From CAZYBU01 sp964645775 (lineage in GTDB: Bacteria; Spirochaetota; UBA4802; UBA5550): a DNA stretch of 64,000 nt. Each line of letters begins with the position of its first letter. The stretch's first letter is position 1. This document shows positions 16,823 to 26,103 of the stretch, piece by piece. The notes under the pieces were generated by a model that had not been told where the DNA came from, made no database searches, and saw nothing but the letters and a program-made list of their open reading frames with translations. Location: NCBI GenBank assembly GCA_964645775.1, contig CAZYBU010000012.1, positions 1 through 64,000 of the forward strand. Direction: 5' to 3'. A program made the translations under genes and the position numbers.

Positions 16823-17449
16823 ATGGAAGAGATACTGCACACCCTTTTTTCGGAACTTCCGGAGCGCCATCCCCTTCTCCTTTATGCCTTTCTTTTTGCC
16901 AGTTCCGTGGTGGAGAACCTTTTTCCGCCCGTACCGGGAGACACTATCACTGTCTTCGGCGCCTTCCTGGTGGGAACCGGGAAGCTCCTTTTCTGGCCGG
17001 TCTATCTGGTAACCACCCTGGGGAGCGTGGTCGGTTTCATGCTTCTGGTTCTGCTGGGGCGGAAGGCGGGAAGGGCATTCTTCCTTGATCGTGACTTCAG
17101 GTTCTTTCCGGCCCGTCGTATCCAGGAGGCTGAGAGATGGTTCACAACCTACGGGTACCTGGTTGTGCTGGGTAACCGCTTTTTGCCCGGTGCACGTTCC
17201 GTCATATCCATCGTTACCGGCATTTCCCGCATATCCCTGAAACGGGCGGCATTACTTGCCCTGGCCAGCGCCCTCCTTTGGAACATGATCTGGATCCAGG
17301 CCGGCTATCTTCTCGGTTCCAACTGGGAAGAGGTCATGGAACGGGTGCAGTACCTAATGAAGAACTATACCTTCATAGTCCTGGTACTTTTGGCACTCGC
17401 CCTGCTGTTCTGGATGGGAATACGGTGGTACCGATCATATAGAAGGTAA
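16823..17449 (+). CDS. DedA-family membrane protein
   Basis: A 208-residue DedA/SNARE-associated membrane protein. Hallmarks are VENLFPPVPGDTI near the N-terminus (with conserved acidic residues) and the NRFLPGARSVISIVTGISR re-entrant segment containing the two essential arginines. The family scrambles or flips undecaprenyl phosphate and phospholipids and supports membrane potential. The ATG at 16823 removes a 12-residue tail that a start at 16787 would add. Confidence 0.88.
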   Translation: MEEILHTLFSELPERHPLLLYAFLFASSVVENLFPPVPGDTITVFGAFLVGTGKLLFWPVYLVTTLGSVVGFMLLVLLGRKAGRAFFLDRDFRFFPARRIQEAERWFTTYGYLVVLGNRFLPGARSVISIVTGISRISLKRAALLALASALLWNMIWIQAGYLLGSNWEEVMERVQYLMKNYTFIVLVLLALALLFWMGIRWYRSYRR

Positions 17450-17458
17450 TAGCTTCTA

Positions 17459-17845
17459 TCAGCTGCAACGCGTGCAGCGGTTAATATGCAGATGTCGTTT
17501 GCCGTTTTTGCGGGTCCACATTCTGCCTATAAGATATTCGTCATACTCCAGTTCTCTTCCGCAGACAGGACAGTTCCTTTTCTTCTCGTCCTTTTTCCCT
17601 GTGCAGTAGGGACACCCCCGAATATGGATGATGCTGTCATTCTCGTACTTGAACTCCTCGGAGTAGAGCCTCTCTCCTCTCTCGAGTTTTGTTCCGCAGA
17701 GGATGCAGGGGATGCCTTTTTTCTCAGGGATATCCATATCTGTCGGCGGGGATGGTTCTGACGAGAAGAAGAAACCGCGGAACATGATCAAAAGAAGAAG
17801 AATAGCGAAAAGAGCGGCAATAAGAAGGAGGGTGAGCCAGGTCAT
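17459..17845 (-). CDS. Membrane-anchored zinc-ribbon protein, unknown function
   Basis: A protein of about 128 residues with one N-terminal membrane helix (LTLLLIAALFAILLLLIMF) and a soluble part with four cysteine pairs: CILC, CPYC, CPVC and CTRC. They should fold as two zinc ribbons. No family beyond this is recognised. Two ATG codons lie in tandem (17845 and 17848). The gene overlaps the end of the LOG gene upstream, so the two are translationally coupled. Confidence 0.7.
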   Translation of the reverse strand: MTWLTLLLIAALFAILLLLIMFRGFFFSSEPSPPTDMDIPEKKGIPCILCGTKLERGERLYSEEFKYENDSIIHIRGCPYCTGKKDEKKRNCPVCGRELEYDEYLIGRMWTRKNGKRHLHINRCTRCS

Positions 17846-18417
17846 CATTCCCTTTCCCGTCCATGGTACAGGGAATGCAGCCTCTCCAGCAGGTCGGCCG
17901 AGTCTTCAGATACAGGGAGATGATCCAGGTATCCTGCCTGTAGGAACCCTTCGCTGACCATCGTCTCCATCCATTTCAGGAAAGGGTTGAAGTAGCCGCT
18001 TATGTTCAACAGACCCAGGGGAGAATGTGTCAGCCCCAGTTGCTGCCAGGTCATGACCTCGTAGGTCTCATCCATGGTGCCGATGCCGCCCGGAAGGACG
18101 ATAAAGGCGTCGGAGAGGGCTATCATCTTCTCTTTGCGCTCCAGCATCCCTTCCACACGGATCAGTTCCGTGCAGTCAGGATGTGCGATCTCCCGGCTCA
18201 TGAGCTTCTCCGGTATGATACCCGTGACCCGACCTTCCACAGCCAGACAGGAGTCGGCCAGCTTTCCCATGAGGCCCACCCGGGCTCCTCCGTAGATAAG
18301 AGTGATCTCCTTTTCGGCCAGGAGCCTTCCCAGTCTGCCCGCCTCTTCGGTATACTCCGAACGCGCGCCGAAGGAGGAGCCGCAGAAGACACAGAGTGAA
18401 CGTATTGTGCTGCTCAA
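17845..18417 (-). CDS. LOG-family protein (TIGR00730)
   Basis: A 190-residue Rossmann-fold protein of the LOG family. The motif GGARVGLMG and the catalytic PGGIGTMDETYEVMTWQQ are complete. Known members hydrolyse nucleoside 5'-monophosphates such as AMP or cytokinin riboside monophosphates to base and ribose 5-phosphate. In a bacterium of this type a nucleotide salvage or housekeeping role is more likely than hormone production. Coupled to the downstream zinc-ribbon gene. Confidence 0.87.
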   Translation of the reverse strand: MSSTIRSLCVFCGSSFGARSEYTEEAGRLGRLLAEKEITLIYGGARVGLMGKLADSCLAVEGRVTGIIPEKLMSREIAHPDCTELIRVEGMLERKEKMIALSDAFIVLPGGIGTMDETYEVMTWQQLGLTHSPLGLLNISGYFNPFLKWMETMVSEGFLQAGYLDHLPVSEDSADLLERLHSLYHGRERE

Positions 18418-18436
18418 GGTCCCGGGTTCAGGTACG

Positions 18437-18685
18437 TTACCTGCGGGATGTCAGTTTACCAATAATCCAGAGCAGAATGAGGGCCCCGATAACGGCCGCT
18501 ATGATCTGGCCGATGAATCCGTAGGCACTCAGTCCAACGAAACGGAAAAGAAAACCGCCCAGGAAGGCTCCGGCCACGCCTATTCCCAGGTTGCCGAGTA
18601 GACCGAATCCGCTTCCCCGGAAAAATTGTCCGGCCAGCCAGCCGGCGATAAGTCCCACAATAAGAAATATTATAAGGTTTGTCAT
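18437..18685 (-). CDS. GlsB/YeaQ/YmgE-family small membrane protein
   Basis: An 82-residue glycine-rich protein with three hydrophobic helices and the family pattern GLIAGWLAGQFFRGSGFGLLGNLGIGVAGAFLGG. The family is widespread, often stress-induced, and its biochemical role is unclear. The start at 18685 is preceded by AAGGAGAAT, so the longer upstream frame is not used. It lies 20 bases upstream of the LOG gene on the opposite side of that gene's start. Confidence 0.85.
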   Translation of the reverse strand: MTNLIIFLIVGLIAGWLAGQFFRGSGFGLLGNLGIGVAGAFLGGFLFRFVGLSAYGFIGQIIAAVIGALILLWIIGKLTSRR

Positions 18686-18803
18686 AAAATTCTCCTTTTT
18701 CTGCTGGTTGATACATTCCGGCAGGGATCGAGTCAAACATTATTTGGTTCGGCAATCAGACAGGTTAATATTGTTTTATCATAAATGGCATCGTATAAAA
18801 AAC

Positions 18804-18834
18804 GATTGACTGCTCAATCAAAATTGTCTGTTAT
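18804..18834 (+). promoter_or_regulatory. Promoter and palindromic operator of the acyl-CoA dehydrogenase pair
   Basis: TTGACT (18806-18811), 17-bp spacer and TGTTAT (18829-18834) form a plausible promoter. A perfect inverted repeat GATTGA-CTGC-TCAATC (18804-18819) covers the -35 box. That placement suits a repressor of the TetR/FadR type. The binder is not identified. Confidence 0.5.
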
Positions 18835-18852
18835 TATCCGGGCTTTTGTACC

Positions 18853-19995
18853 ATGGATTTTTCACTGACCGAAGAACAGGAACTCTTCCGGGATTCCCTT
18901 TACCGCTTCGCGAAGAAGGAGATCGCGCCCCTGTGTGAAAAGGCGGACCTTGAGTCGCAGTTCTCTCCGGATGTATGGGAGAAGTTTTGTGCCATGGGTA
19001 TGCCGGGTCTCCCATTCCCGGAGGAGTATGGAGGAAGCGGGGCGGACGTTACCACCTGCTGCGTGGCGGCTGAGGCCCTGGGATACGCGGGCGTGGATAG
19101 CGGCCACATGCTGGCCCTGGGTGCCCATACCTACCTGTGCACGGATACAATTTTCCGCAACGGCAGCGATCACCTTAAAAAAAAATATCTACCCCTCCTT
19201 GCCTCAGGAGAATGGATAGGATGTATGGGACTCACGGAACCGGGGGCCGGTTCGGACGCTGCGTCCCTTACCACACGAGCCGAGAAAAAAGGGGACCGCT
19301 GGATACTGGATGGATCTAAAACCTTCATAACCAACGCTCCTGTTGCTGACGTGGCCGTTATCTTCGCCACAGTGGACCCGTCGCAGAAACAGAAGGGGAT
19401 CACCGCCTTTATTGTGGAGAAGGATTTTCCAGGTTTTTCCACGGGCCCCCCCTTCCATAAGATGGGTGTCAGGGCGTCGACTACCTCTGAGATATTTCTC
19501 GATTCATGCGAGGTTCCGAAGGAGAACCTCCTTGGCGAGGCGGGAGAAGGGTTTCGGTACGCCCATCAGACCGTCTCCTGGGACAGGAGCGTGATCCTGG
19601 CCTCTTCCATCGGTGTCATGCGATGGTCCCTGGAGGAGTGTACTAAGTATGCCCTGGAAAGGGAACAGTTCGGAACTGCCATTGCCGAAAACCAGGCCAT
19701 ACAGGGTAAACTTGCAGATATGAAGGTTGTCCTGGAAGCTTCACGCATGGCCATATACCGCGTGGCCACGGACGTGGACCGGGGCAGGCCCCTGAATCAT
19801 CTGGATCTTTCCGTGGCCAAGGCCTTCGTGGGGGACTGGGGATACCGGTCCGCCTCCGAGGCCGTACAGATCTTTGGCGGGTATGGTTACATCCATGAGT
19901 ATCCCGTGGAAAGAATCCTTCGGGATGCCAAGCTGGGCCAGATTGGAGGAGGTACCTCCGAGATTCAGCGTTTTATACTTTCAAGGCTTTTATGA
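18853..19995 (+). CDS. Acyl-CoA dehydrogenase, catalytic-type subunit
   Basis: A 380-residue FAD-dependent acyl-CoA dehydrogenase catalysing alpha,beta-oxidation of an acyl-CoA thioester. FAD/substrate signature LTEPGAGSDAASL and the C-terminal IFGGYGYIHEYPVERILRDAK are present. The usual MCAD catalytic glutamate position is glycine here (GGGTSEIQR). The position equivalent to isovaleryl-CoA dehydrogenase's base is aspartate 244 (SWDRS), so this residue may act as the base. A second homologue starts 13 bases downstream with a degraded signature. The pair may form a heteromer; see findings. Confidence 0.9.
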   Translation: MDFSLTEEQELFRDSLYRFAKKEIAPLCEKADLESQFSPDVWEKFCAMGMPGLPFPEEYGGSGADVTTCCVAAEALGYAGVDSGHMLALGAHTYLCTDTIFRNGSDHLKKKYLPLLASGEWIGCMGLTEPGAGSDAASLTTRAEKKGDRWILDGSKTFITNAPVADVAVIFATVDPSQKQKGITAFIVEKDFPGFSTGPPFHKMGVRASTTSEIFLDSCEVPKENLLGEAGEGFRYAHQTVSWDRSVILASSIGVMRWSLEECTKYALEREQFGTAIAENQAIQGKLADMKVVLEASRMAIYRVATDVDRGRPLNHLDLSVAKAFVGDWGYRSASEAVQIFGGYGYIHEYPVERILRDAKLGQIGGGTSEIQRFILSRLL

Positions 19996-20007
19996 GGCTC
20001 TACTGAA

Positions 20008-21150
20008 ATGGATTACGACCTGAGAAAGGAAGAAGAAGATATCAGGAGCCTGGCCTTGGGCATTTGCAGGAATCATGTCGCTCCCGGGGCCGGCCTTCTG
20101 GATCAGAAACCGGGACCTGAATTAAGGGATCAACTGATTGAAAACATGATACGTCTGGCTGAAACAGGCGTATTCTTACCCCCGGATGAAGGCGCAGGGC
20201 CCGCTCCCCTCTCTCTATCAATTTTGTTGGAAGAGACCGCTTATGCCTGCCCTTCCACGGCTCTGGCTTTGATCACTTCCTCAGTTGCCGTGGGGGGACA
20301 GATAAGGACCTATGGCTCACGGATACAGAAGAAACAATGGCTTGCGGGTCTGGAAACTTGCACTGACAGGGGATGTTTTGCCCTGACCGAAAATTCATCC
20401 GGTTTTCAACCTGGTGACATTAAGACCCTCGCCCGGAAAACGGGGGGAGGATGGATATTGGACGGAGCAAAAAGGTTCGTGGCCCTTTCGCCCCTTGCCG
20501 ATTTTGTTCTTCTTTTTGCCGGTACAGAAGCAGGTATCTCATCTTTCCTGGTCAATATGAATAACCCGGGGGTGATCAGGGGAGACCCTGAGAAAACCCT
20601 GGGGTTCCGGGGTGCGGAAGTCTCCCGGCTCAATTTCGAAAAATGCGTGGTTTCTGATGACGCCCTTTTGGGTGATCCTGGACGTGGCCTGGAACAATGG
20701 GATAACCTGTCTCCTGAACGTGACAGGGCCATGGCGGCGTTATCCCTGGGGATTATCGGAAGGTCACTGGACCTGGCCGTGCGATACGCCAGAGAACGTG
20801 AATCTCTGGGCAAGCCGTTAAACCGGTATCAGGAGGTATCATTCAAGCTTTCTGAAATCTATATAAAAAAAGACATTACGCGATTGCTTCTATATCGAGC
20901 GTGTTGGACAGCCGAAACAGGTCACCCGGAGGAGTCCCTTTTAGCATCATCAGCCAGGCTCTTCGGGGGCGAGGCTGCCAGGGAATGTCCTGACAGGGCC
21001 CTCCAGGTCTTCGGCGCCCGGGGAACAAAACAGGGAGAAGAGATCGAACGGCTTTTCAGGGATGGAAGAATGTGTGAAATCGTCGGAGGAACATCGGAGA
21101 ATCACAGGCTTACTATTGCCGGCGAAATACTTGAACGATATCGACCCTGA
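20008..21150 (+). CDS. Acyl-CoA dehydrogenase-like partner subunit
   Basis: A 380-residue homologue of the preceding gene. The overall acyl-CoA dehydrogenase fold is recognisable from the C-terminal QVFGARGTKQGEEIERLFRD and VGGTSENHR. The otherwise invariant signature TEPGAGSD is replaced by TENSSGFQPGD, and the MCAD base position is glycine. A glutamate at residue 237 (SPERD) matches the alternative base position. Such divergent partners are known in heterotetrameric alpha2-beta2 acyl-CoA dehydrogenases of steroid degraders, where each subunit contributes only part of the active site. That is an inference from sequence and adjacency. Confidence 0.85.
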   Translation: MDYDLRKEEEDIRSLALGICRNHVAPGAGLLDQKPGPELRDQLIENMIRLAETGVFLPPDEGAGPAPLSLSILLEETAYACPSTALALITSSVAVGGQIRTYGSRIQKKQWLAGLETCTDRGCFALTENSSGFQPGDIKTLARKTGGGWILDGAKRFVALSPLADFVLLFAGTEAGISSFLVNMNNPGVIRGDPEKTLGFRGAEVSRLNFEKCVVSDDALLGDPGRGLEQWDNLSPERDRAMAALSLGIIGRSLDLAVRYARERESLGKPLNRYQEVSFKLSEIYIKKDITRLLLYRACWTAETGHPEESLLASSARLFGGEAARECPDRALQVFGARGTKQGEEIERLFRDGRMCEIVGGTSENHRLTIAGEILERYRP

Positions 21151-21154
21151 ATTA

Positions 21155-23044
21155 TCACAGGTTCCGTGGAAGAGTAATGATAAAACGCACCCCTTCCCCA
21201 TCCTTACTCTCGACCCGGATATCTCCCCTGTGCTTGTTGATGATAATGTGCCTGGATACATAAAGACCGAGACCTGTGCCTTCTTCTGGTATTTTCGTGG
21301 TAAAGAAGGGCTCAAATATCTGATTCATCAGGTCAGACGATATGCCCGGGCCGTTGTCCTCTACGTGTATGATAATATTCTGTTCTTCTGAGCGGGTTTG
21401 AATCTGGATCTCAGGACTCCGGAGTTCCGCGGTTTCTGAAAGGGCATGGGCCGAGTTCTTGAGAAGGTTAAGGAATACCTGCTCGATCTCAGTCGGATTG
21501 CATTGTACCAGAGGCTTTTTTGCGCGATAATCCCGGAGAACGTCGATCATGCGAAAGTCGTACTTCTTTTTAAGGTCAAAATCCCGGGAAGCCATGCTGA
21601 TGGATTCTTCCAGAAGGACATGGATATCCGTTGCCACCAGGCTGTCATCGCTCATCCTGCTGAACTGGAGCATTCCTGTGATGATCTCCGAGGCCCTGCG
21701 TGCCGAATCCTGGATGCCCTCGAGGTACTTGAGAATGTCCCGATCACGGCAGTAGGCGTTTAGGAGGTCGAGGTCAAGGCCCATGGCTTTTGCCAAGCTG
21801 ACGTTCGCTTCATTTTCAGGATCGATCCGTTTCATAGTGGCCGTTATACCCTGCGTGATAATCCCCAGGGGATTGTTGATTTCGTGGGCCACCCCGGCCG
21901 CCAGTCCCCCTATGGTCATAAGTTTTTCCGTGTTTATCATGAGCTGGCGGCTTTGCTGGATCTCGGTTATGTCATTAAGCAGGATGATAAGGCCTTCATC
22001 CAGAACCGTTGCCTGTAGCTCTACCTCCCTCTCTTCTCCCCGGGAGGAGGATGTCCTGAATGCGGGAAGGGTAATGATGGTCCCAGGGCCGACTCCCCTG
22101 AGGGAACGGTTAAACTCGATTTCCAGGTTGCTGAGGAGAGTGTCATCATCGAGGAGAAGGGAGAGGAAGGAGCCTGTCTTGTTTACTTCCTCACTGTTAA
22201 GCCCGGTGAGTTTTAAAAAAGGTGTGTTAACGTACCGCACGCTGTTTTTTCTCATGTAGAGAAGAGGCTGAGGAAGGTTTTCCAGGATCATGGTAAGGCG
22301 CTGTTCGTTCTTCTCCAGTCTGCCCTGTGAATCTATCAGTTCCTCGTTGGAAGCTTCCAGCTCCTCCATGGCGGCCTCAAGCTCTTCCATGGTCGATTTC
22401 AGTTCCTCGTTGGTGGAGGCTATCTCCTGGTTTGAATCGTTGAGTTGAAGGTTGGCGTCCAGGAGGTGTTCCTGGGCCTTTTCCGTAATTTCGTAGAGAA
22501 GATAGGAAAAGAGGCAGATGAAAACGAGGGTAAGAGCGTTATCCTGGAAGTAATCGCCAAGCTCCAGGTCAGACAGCATATTGAGATTCATGGTATGGAA
22601 ATAGAACCCCGCGAAGGCGGCTAGATTAGCGCTGTAGTGAATGATTATCCCTTTCCGACCGGCGATGAAGGGCGTAAAAACCAGAACGATAAAGATGAGA
22701 GATATACTGTCGAGTCGGGTGAAGGGTGACTCAAATTCGATAAAATAGAGCTGATGCCAGATGACTGCTGCGGTAATAGTGAGGTAAAGATGTCCGGCTG
22801 TCAGATGCCTGCCCGATAAAAGAAGATAGAGCACGATTATCACAGCCAGAAAGCCGAGCCAGATGGTAAGGGTGCCAGGATCACTCCATCCCCGGTCGAG
22901 GCCGTTTTGTATGCCGAGGACCGCTATGATGCCCAGGGAGACCAAAGCCATGACAGCGAAGAGACGGAGCCGGTACTGGACCAGGAGCCTCTCGTGGCTC
23001 AGGGATTCTTTAATCTGTGTCCTTATGTTTGGGAGAACACTCAT
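21155..23044 (-). CDS. Membrane sensor histidine kinase with PAS domain
   Basis: A 629-residue kinase. Residues 25-185 hold about six membrane helices with no recognised sensor family. A coiled coil follows at 190-250 with striking repeats of EELEAAMEELEASNEEL. A PAS domain occupies roughly 245-365. The HisKA box has histidine 387 in AHEINNPLG, and the ATPase domain has DNGPGI and GTGLGL. No receiver domain is present. Its nearest kinase neighbour is the hybrid kinase two genes upstream. It starts well away from the acyl-CoA dehydrogenase operon, with which it converges. A response regulator is not in the window. Confidence 0.88.
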   Translation of the reverse strand: MSVLPNIRTQIKESLSHERLLVQYRLRLFAVMALVSLGIIAVLGIQNGLDRGWSDPGTLTIWLGFLAVIIVLYLLLSGRHLTAGHLYLTITAAVIWHQLYFIEFESPFTRLDSISLIFIVLVFTPFIAGRKGIIIHYSANLAAFAGFYFHTMNLNMLSDLELGDYFQDNALTLVFICLFSYLLYEITEKAQEHLLDANLQLNDSNQEIASTNEELKSTMEELEAAMEELEASNEELIDSQGRLEKNEQRLTMILENLPQPLLYMRKNSVRYVNTPFLKLTGLNSEEVNKTGSFLSLLLDDDTLLSNLEIEFNRSLRGVGPGTIITLPAFRTSSSRGEEREVELQATVLDEGLIILLNDITEIQQSRQLMINTEKLMTIGGLAAGVAHEINNPLGIITQGITATMKRIDPENEANVSLAKAMGLDLDLLNAYCRDRDILKYLEGIQDSARRASEIITGMLQFSRMSDDSLVATDIHVLLEESISMASRDFDLKKKYDFRMIDVLRDYRAKKPLVQCNPTEIEQVFLNLLKNSAHALSETAELRSPEIQIQTRSEEQNIIIHVEDNGPGISSDLMNQIFEPFFTTKIPEEGTGLGLYVSRHIIINKHRGDIRVESKDGEGVRFIITLPRNL

Positions 23045-23122
23045 TCTTTAATGTCCGCCTCCATGAATGTCCGCATGATCTCCGGGTATGATCCCGGTAC
23101 CTGCCTGCCTCGAATGACCGGA

Positions 23123-23416
23123 TTACTGGTTATTGTTTTCATCGTCTTCTTCATCAAGTTTACTTTTCAGACTCGGAGGAAGGCGGTCTCGAATGGAGTT
23201 GTAAATTGATCGAAATCCGGGCCATCTGTTCTTTAAAAAGATGACACCTTTCCTCAACGTACGGCTGTTAGGTATCAGGATGATAAAACCTGCCGTTAAA
23301 AGAAAAAGACCGAAAGGTACGGGCAGGGGAAAGGTTATGACTCCGGCCAGTACCAGGCTCCATCCTGACAGAAGAATGATATTCCTTTCCAGCGGGTCAA
23401 CAGGTCTATGATTCAT
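23123..23416 (-). CDS. Small membrane protein, PGPGW-like
   Basis: A 97-residue protein with two membrane helices (residues 12-33 and 35-52), followed by a basic and then acidic tail. The spacing SGWSLVLAGVITFPLPVPFGLFLLTAGFIIL, then NRWPGF, resembles the PGPGW family of putative membrane proteins, whose function is unknown. It lies nine bases downstream of the hybrid kinase and may be co-transcribed with it. Confidence 0.6.
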   Translation of the reverse strand: MNHRPVDPLERNIILLSGWSLVLAGVITFPLPVPFGLFLLTAGFIILIPNSRTLRKGVIFLKNRWPGFRSIYNSIRDRLPPSLKSKLDEEDDENNNQ

Positions 23417-23424
23417 AGAAGCCT

Positions 23425-25968
23425 CTACTCCTGATGAGTCTTCATTGAAAGTGCTTTGTGGACTGCCTGACCAATTTCAGAAACGCTGTAAGGTTTCCCG
23501 AGGAAGAGGGAAGCTCCCATTTCGAGTGTCTCTTTGGCATCCTCGTTAAGAGCGTACCCGCTTACGATAATGGCCCGGGTGCCCGGTCGCACGTCGAGTA
23601 TACGTCGATATGTTTCCTTTCCGTCAATACTCTCTTCCAGTATCATGTCAAGAATAACCAGGTCTACTGATTTTTCCTTCACGTACTCCACCGCTTCTTC
23701 CCCCTTTTCACAGGCCTTCACTTCGTACCCGAGTTCGTTCAGGATGTTCACGGCAACATCACGCTGTACAGGGTCATCGTCTACGACAAGTATTGTTTCG
23801 TTTGAACCTTCCGGAATCTCTGATGGGTTATCCTCCTCAATTGAGGGTTTACCTAAAGGTGCCATGGGAAAGTACAGATGGAAGGATGTCCCACTGCTGT
23901 CGCTTCTGATGTCGATAAATCCATTATGATCACGCATAGTGTTCCATACCACGGATAGACCCAGACCGCTTCCGCTTCGGCCCATTACCTTGCGGGTGTA
24001 GAATGGTTCGAATATCCTGTCCAGGGTTTCAAGAGGGATTCCGGGCCCCGTGTCATGGATTGAGAGCAGGACATACTCACCCGGAGGGATTCTTTCATAA
24101 GCCTCCAGTTCTGCGGTTAGCTTTCTGTAATCGGTTTCCAGATGAACTTTGCCCTCTCCCTCGATGGCTTCATAGCCGTTGCTTACCAGGTTAAAAATAC
24201 TTTTCAGTATATGGACCCGGGAACCTGTCAGAGGGAGTTCTCTTTCCGCCAGGTCCATGGTAAAGGCTACTTCCGGTATTCGCTCGAAAAGTTCCCGGGC
24301 CTCGGGGGAGGTAGAAAATTCCAGGATACAATTGCCAATATCCAGTCTGCTTTCCCTGCGGGCGGCGCCCCGGGTAAGGGTAAGGAGGTCCGAGACAATG
24401 GCCGCGGCCCGGTTTCCAGCCTGCTGTATTGTCTCCATCGGTCTGCGTAATGGACTGTCATCAGGCAATTGCCTGAGTATCATATCAGGATAGGTTACTA
24501 TCCCCAGAAGGATGTTGTTCAGGTCGTGGGCCACGCCTCCGGCAAGAAGGCCCAGAGATTCCATCTTCCGGGCCCGGCTCAGTTGCTGTTCCAGTTCCTT
24601 CTTCTTTCGGGCGGCGTCAATTTCATCCGTTCGATCGTTGAAAAGGCCAATGACCCCATCCTCCATTCGACCGGTAATAATATCGACGATTCGAAAATTC
24701 CCATCCCTGGTCTGGATTCTTACGCTTTCGCTGATGGAATATCCCTTTCCCGGATCCAGGTCTTTCGTTTTCTCGTACCATTGCTGTCTTTTTATGTTCC
24801 TGTAGTCACTGTCCGGGTAGGCTTGCCTGGACCAGGCCTCTAAGTCGGGGATGTCAGAAATCGTATATCCGAAGAGTTCCGTGAAACGGCGGTTGATTAG
24901 TCGGGTGTTTCCTGTATCATCCATGACACCGATCCCGGCCGGAGAATTTTCAATGATCAGATGAAGCTGTTCCCGGCTCCTTGAGAGTTCGGATGCCAGT
25001 TCCCTTAGTCTGTTTTCTTCTCTGAGAAGCCAGATATTCCGTGAGAGCAGGCCGCTCAGGAGGGCCAGGCCAATTATGGACAGAGCCATAATGATTATGA
25101 AACGGTTCCGAAAACCTGTCAGCTCTTTCAGTATCTCGCTTTCAGGTGTGACCACGGCTATGGACCAGTGGGTATTGGCGACGGGCACCGGCGTGAAGGA
25201 GGCGTGCTTGGACTCCTCTCTGCTGTTATCCTCCTCCCTTGCATAATAGACATAGGTAGCTTTTCCCTCTTCTCCACCGATCATTCTTTGAAAGAGATCC
25301 GGCAGACCGGCATGCTTATCCATGCCGTGAAGTATATTTCGTCCCACCTCATTTTTGTCCGGATGATAGAGAACGGTCCCTCCCCTGCTTATCATCCAGG
25401 CGTATCCCCCGGGGCCAGTTTTTAAATCGCCGAGGAAACGCTCTGCCACACGATTAAAGGGAATCAGTACAGAAAGGGATCCAGTAAATTTACCTGACGT
25501 AAAAAGGGGAACGTGGTAAGATACGGCCCTGTATCCTTCCACAGAATCGAAAACTTCACTGAGAACCGGCTTTTTCGTCTCCAGCAGCGTTTTCACATGG
25601 CTCTGATACGAAATATCACTCCCGATGAATTCCTTTTCAGGGTATATATAAGTCAGGGTTCCACTGCTGTTCATAAGGGCGATGTTAATGATGTCGTCAC
25701 CCCTGTTTCTGACGTAGGTATCAAGAAGATTGAGTCCCCTTTTGTTACCTTTGATGACTGATTGCAATCGGGCAAGAAAGGTCAGGTCAGTCTGGTACTC
25801 ATTCACATGTTTGGATATCCCCAGTGATGCCTGCCGGGCCAAAAGGAGCTGGCGTCGATGGTAATTGTCCAGGGTCTGGTCCCGGATATCGTGGTAGATA
25901 TCCGTAAGAATGAAAGATGTCAGGATGATTACCGCCAGGATAACAGGAACAGGCAGAAATTGTCTCAT
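23425..25968 (-). CDS. Hybrid sensor kinase: Cache-PAS-HisKA-HATPase-REC
   Basis: A 847-residue hybrid kinase. An N-terminal membrane helix and an extracytoplasmic dCache domain (about residues 30-285) bind small ligands outside the membrane. A second helix near 290 is followed by a PAS domain (about 335-450), the phosphoacceptor box AHDLNNILLG, an ATPase domain with DTGPGI and GSGLGL, and a C-terminal receiver domain. The receiver has the acidic pair VDDDP, aspartate in LDM and lysine in GKPYS, so it should be phosphorylated. Ligand unknown. The small PGPGW-like gene follows in the same direction. Confidence 0.92.
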   Translation of the reverse strand: MRQFLPVPVILAVIILTSFILTDIYHDIRDQTLDNYHRRQLLLARQASLGISKHVNEYQTDLTFLARLQSVIKGNKRGLNLLDTYVRNRGDDIINIALMNSSGTLTYIYPEKEFIGSDISYQSHVKTLLETKKPVLSEVFDSVEGYRAVSYHVPLFTSGKFTGSLSVLIPFNRVAERFLGDLKTGPGGYAWMISRGGTVLYHPDKNEVGRNILHGMDKHAGLPDLFQRMIGGEEGKATYVYYAREEDNSREESKHASFTPVPVANTHWSIAVVTPESEILKELTGFRNRFIIIMALSIIGLALLSGLLSRNIWLLREENRLRELASELSRSREQLHLIIENSPAGIGVMDDTGNTRLINRRFTELFGYTISDIPDLEAWSRQAYPDSDYRNIKRQQWYEKTKDLDPGKGYSISESVRIQTRDGNFRIVDIITGRMEDGVIGLFNDRTDEIDAARKKKELEQQLSRARKMESLGLLAGGVAHDLNNILLGIVTYPDMILRQLPDDSPLRRPMETIQQAGNRAAAIVSDLLTLTRGAARRESRLDIGNCILEFSTSPEARELFERIPEVAFTMDLAERELPLTGSRVHILKSIFNLVSNGYEAIEGEGKVHLETDYRKLTAELEAYERIPPGEYVLLSIHDTGPGIPLETLDRIFEPFYTRKVMGRSGSGLGLSVVWNTMRDHNGFIDIRSDSSGTSFHLYFPMAPLGKPSIEEDNPSEIPEGSNETILVVDDDPVQRDVAVNILNELGYEVKACEKGEEAVEYVKEKSVDLVILDMILEESIDGKETYRRILDVRPGTRAIIVSGYALNEDAKETLEMGASLFLGKPYSVSEIGQAVHKALSMKTHQE

Positions 25969-26103
25969 TATATCTCCTTAACGTGAAAAAGTTGATCCTC
26001 TTACTCTGATCCCTCCTGGAGGGTTTCATTAAACCGGTGTTGTTTCTACAAAAAAATAATGGCTATTCTGGTTCTTTTGATGAGAATGTCGGAGAGTATA
26101 GCC

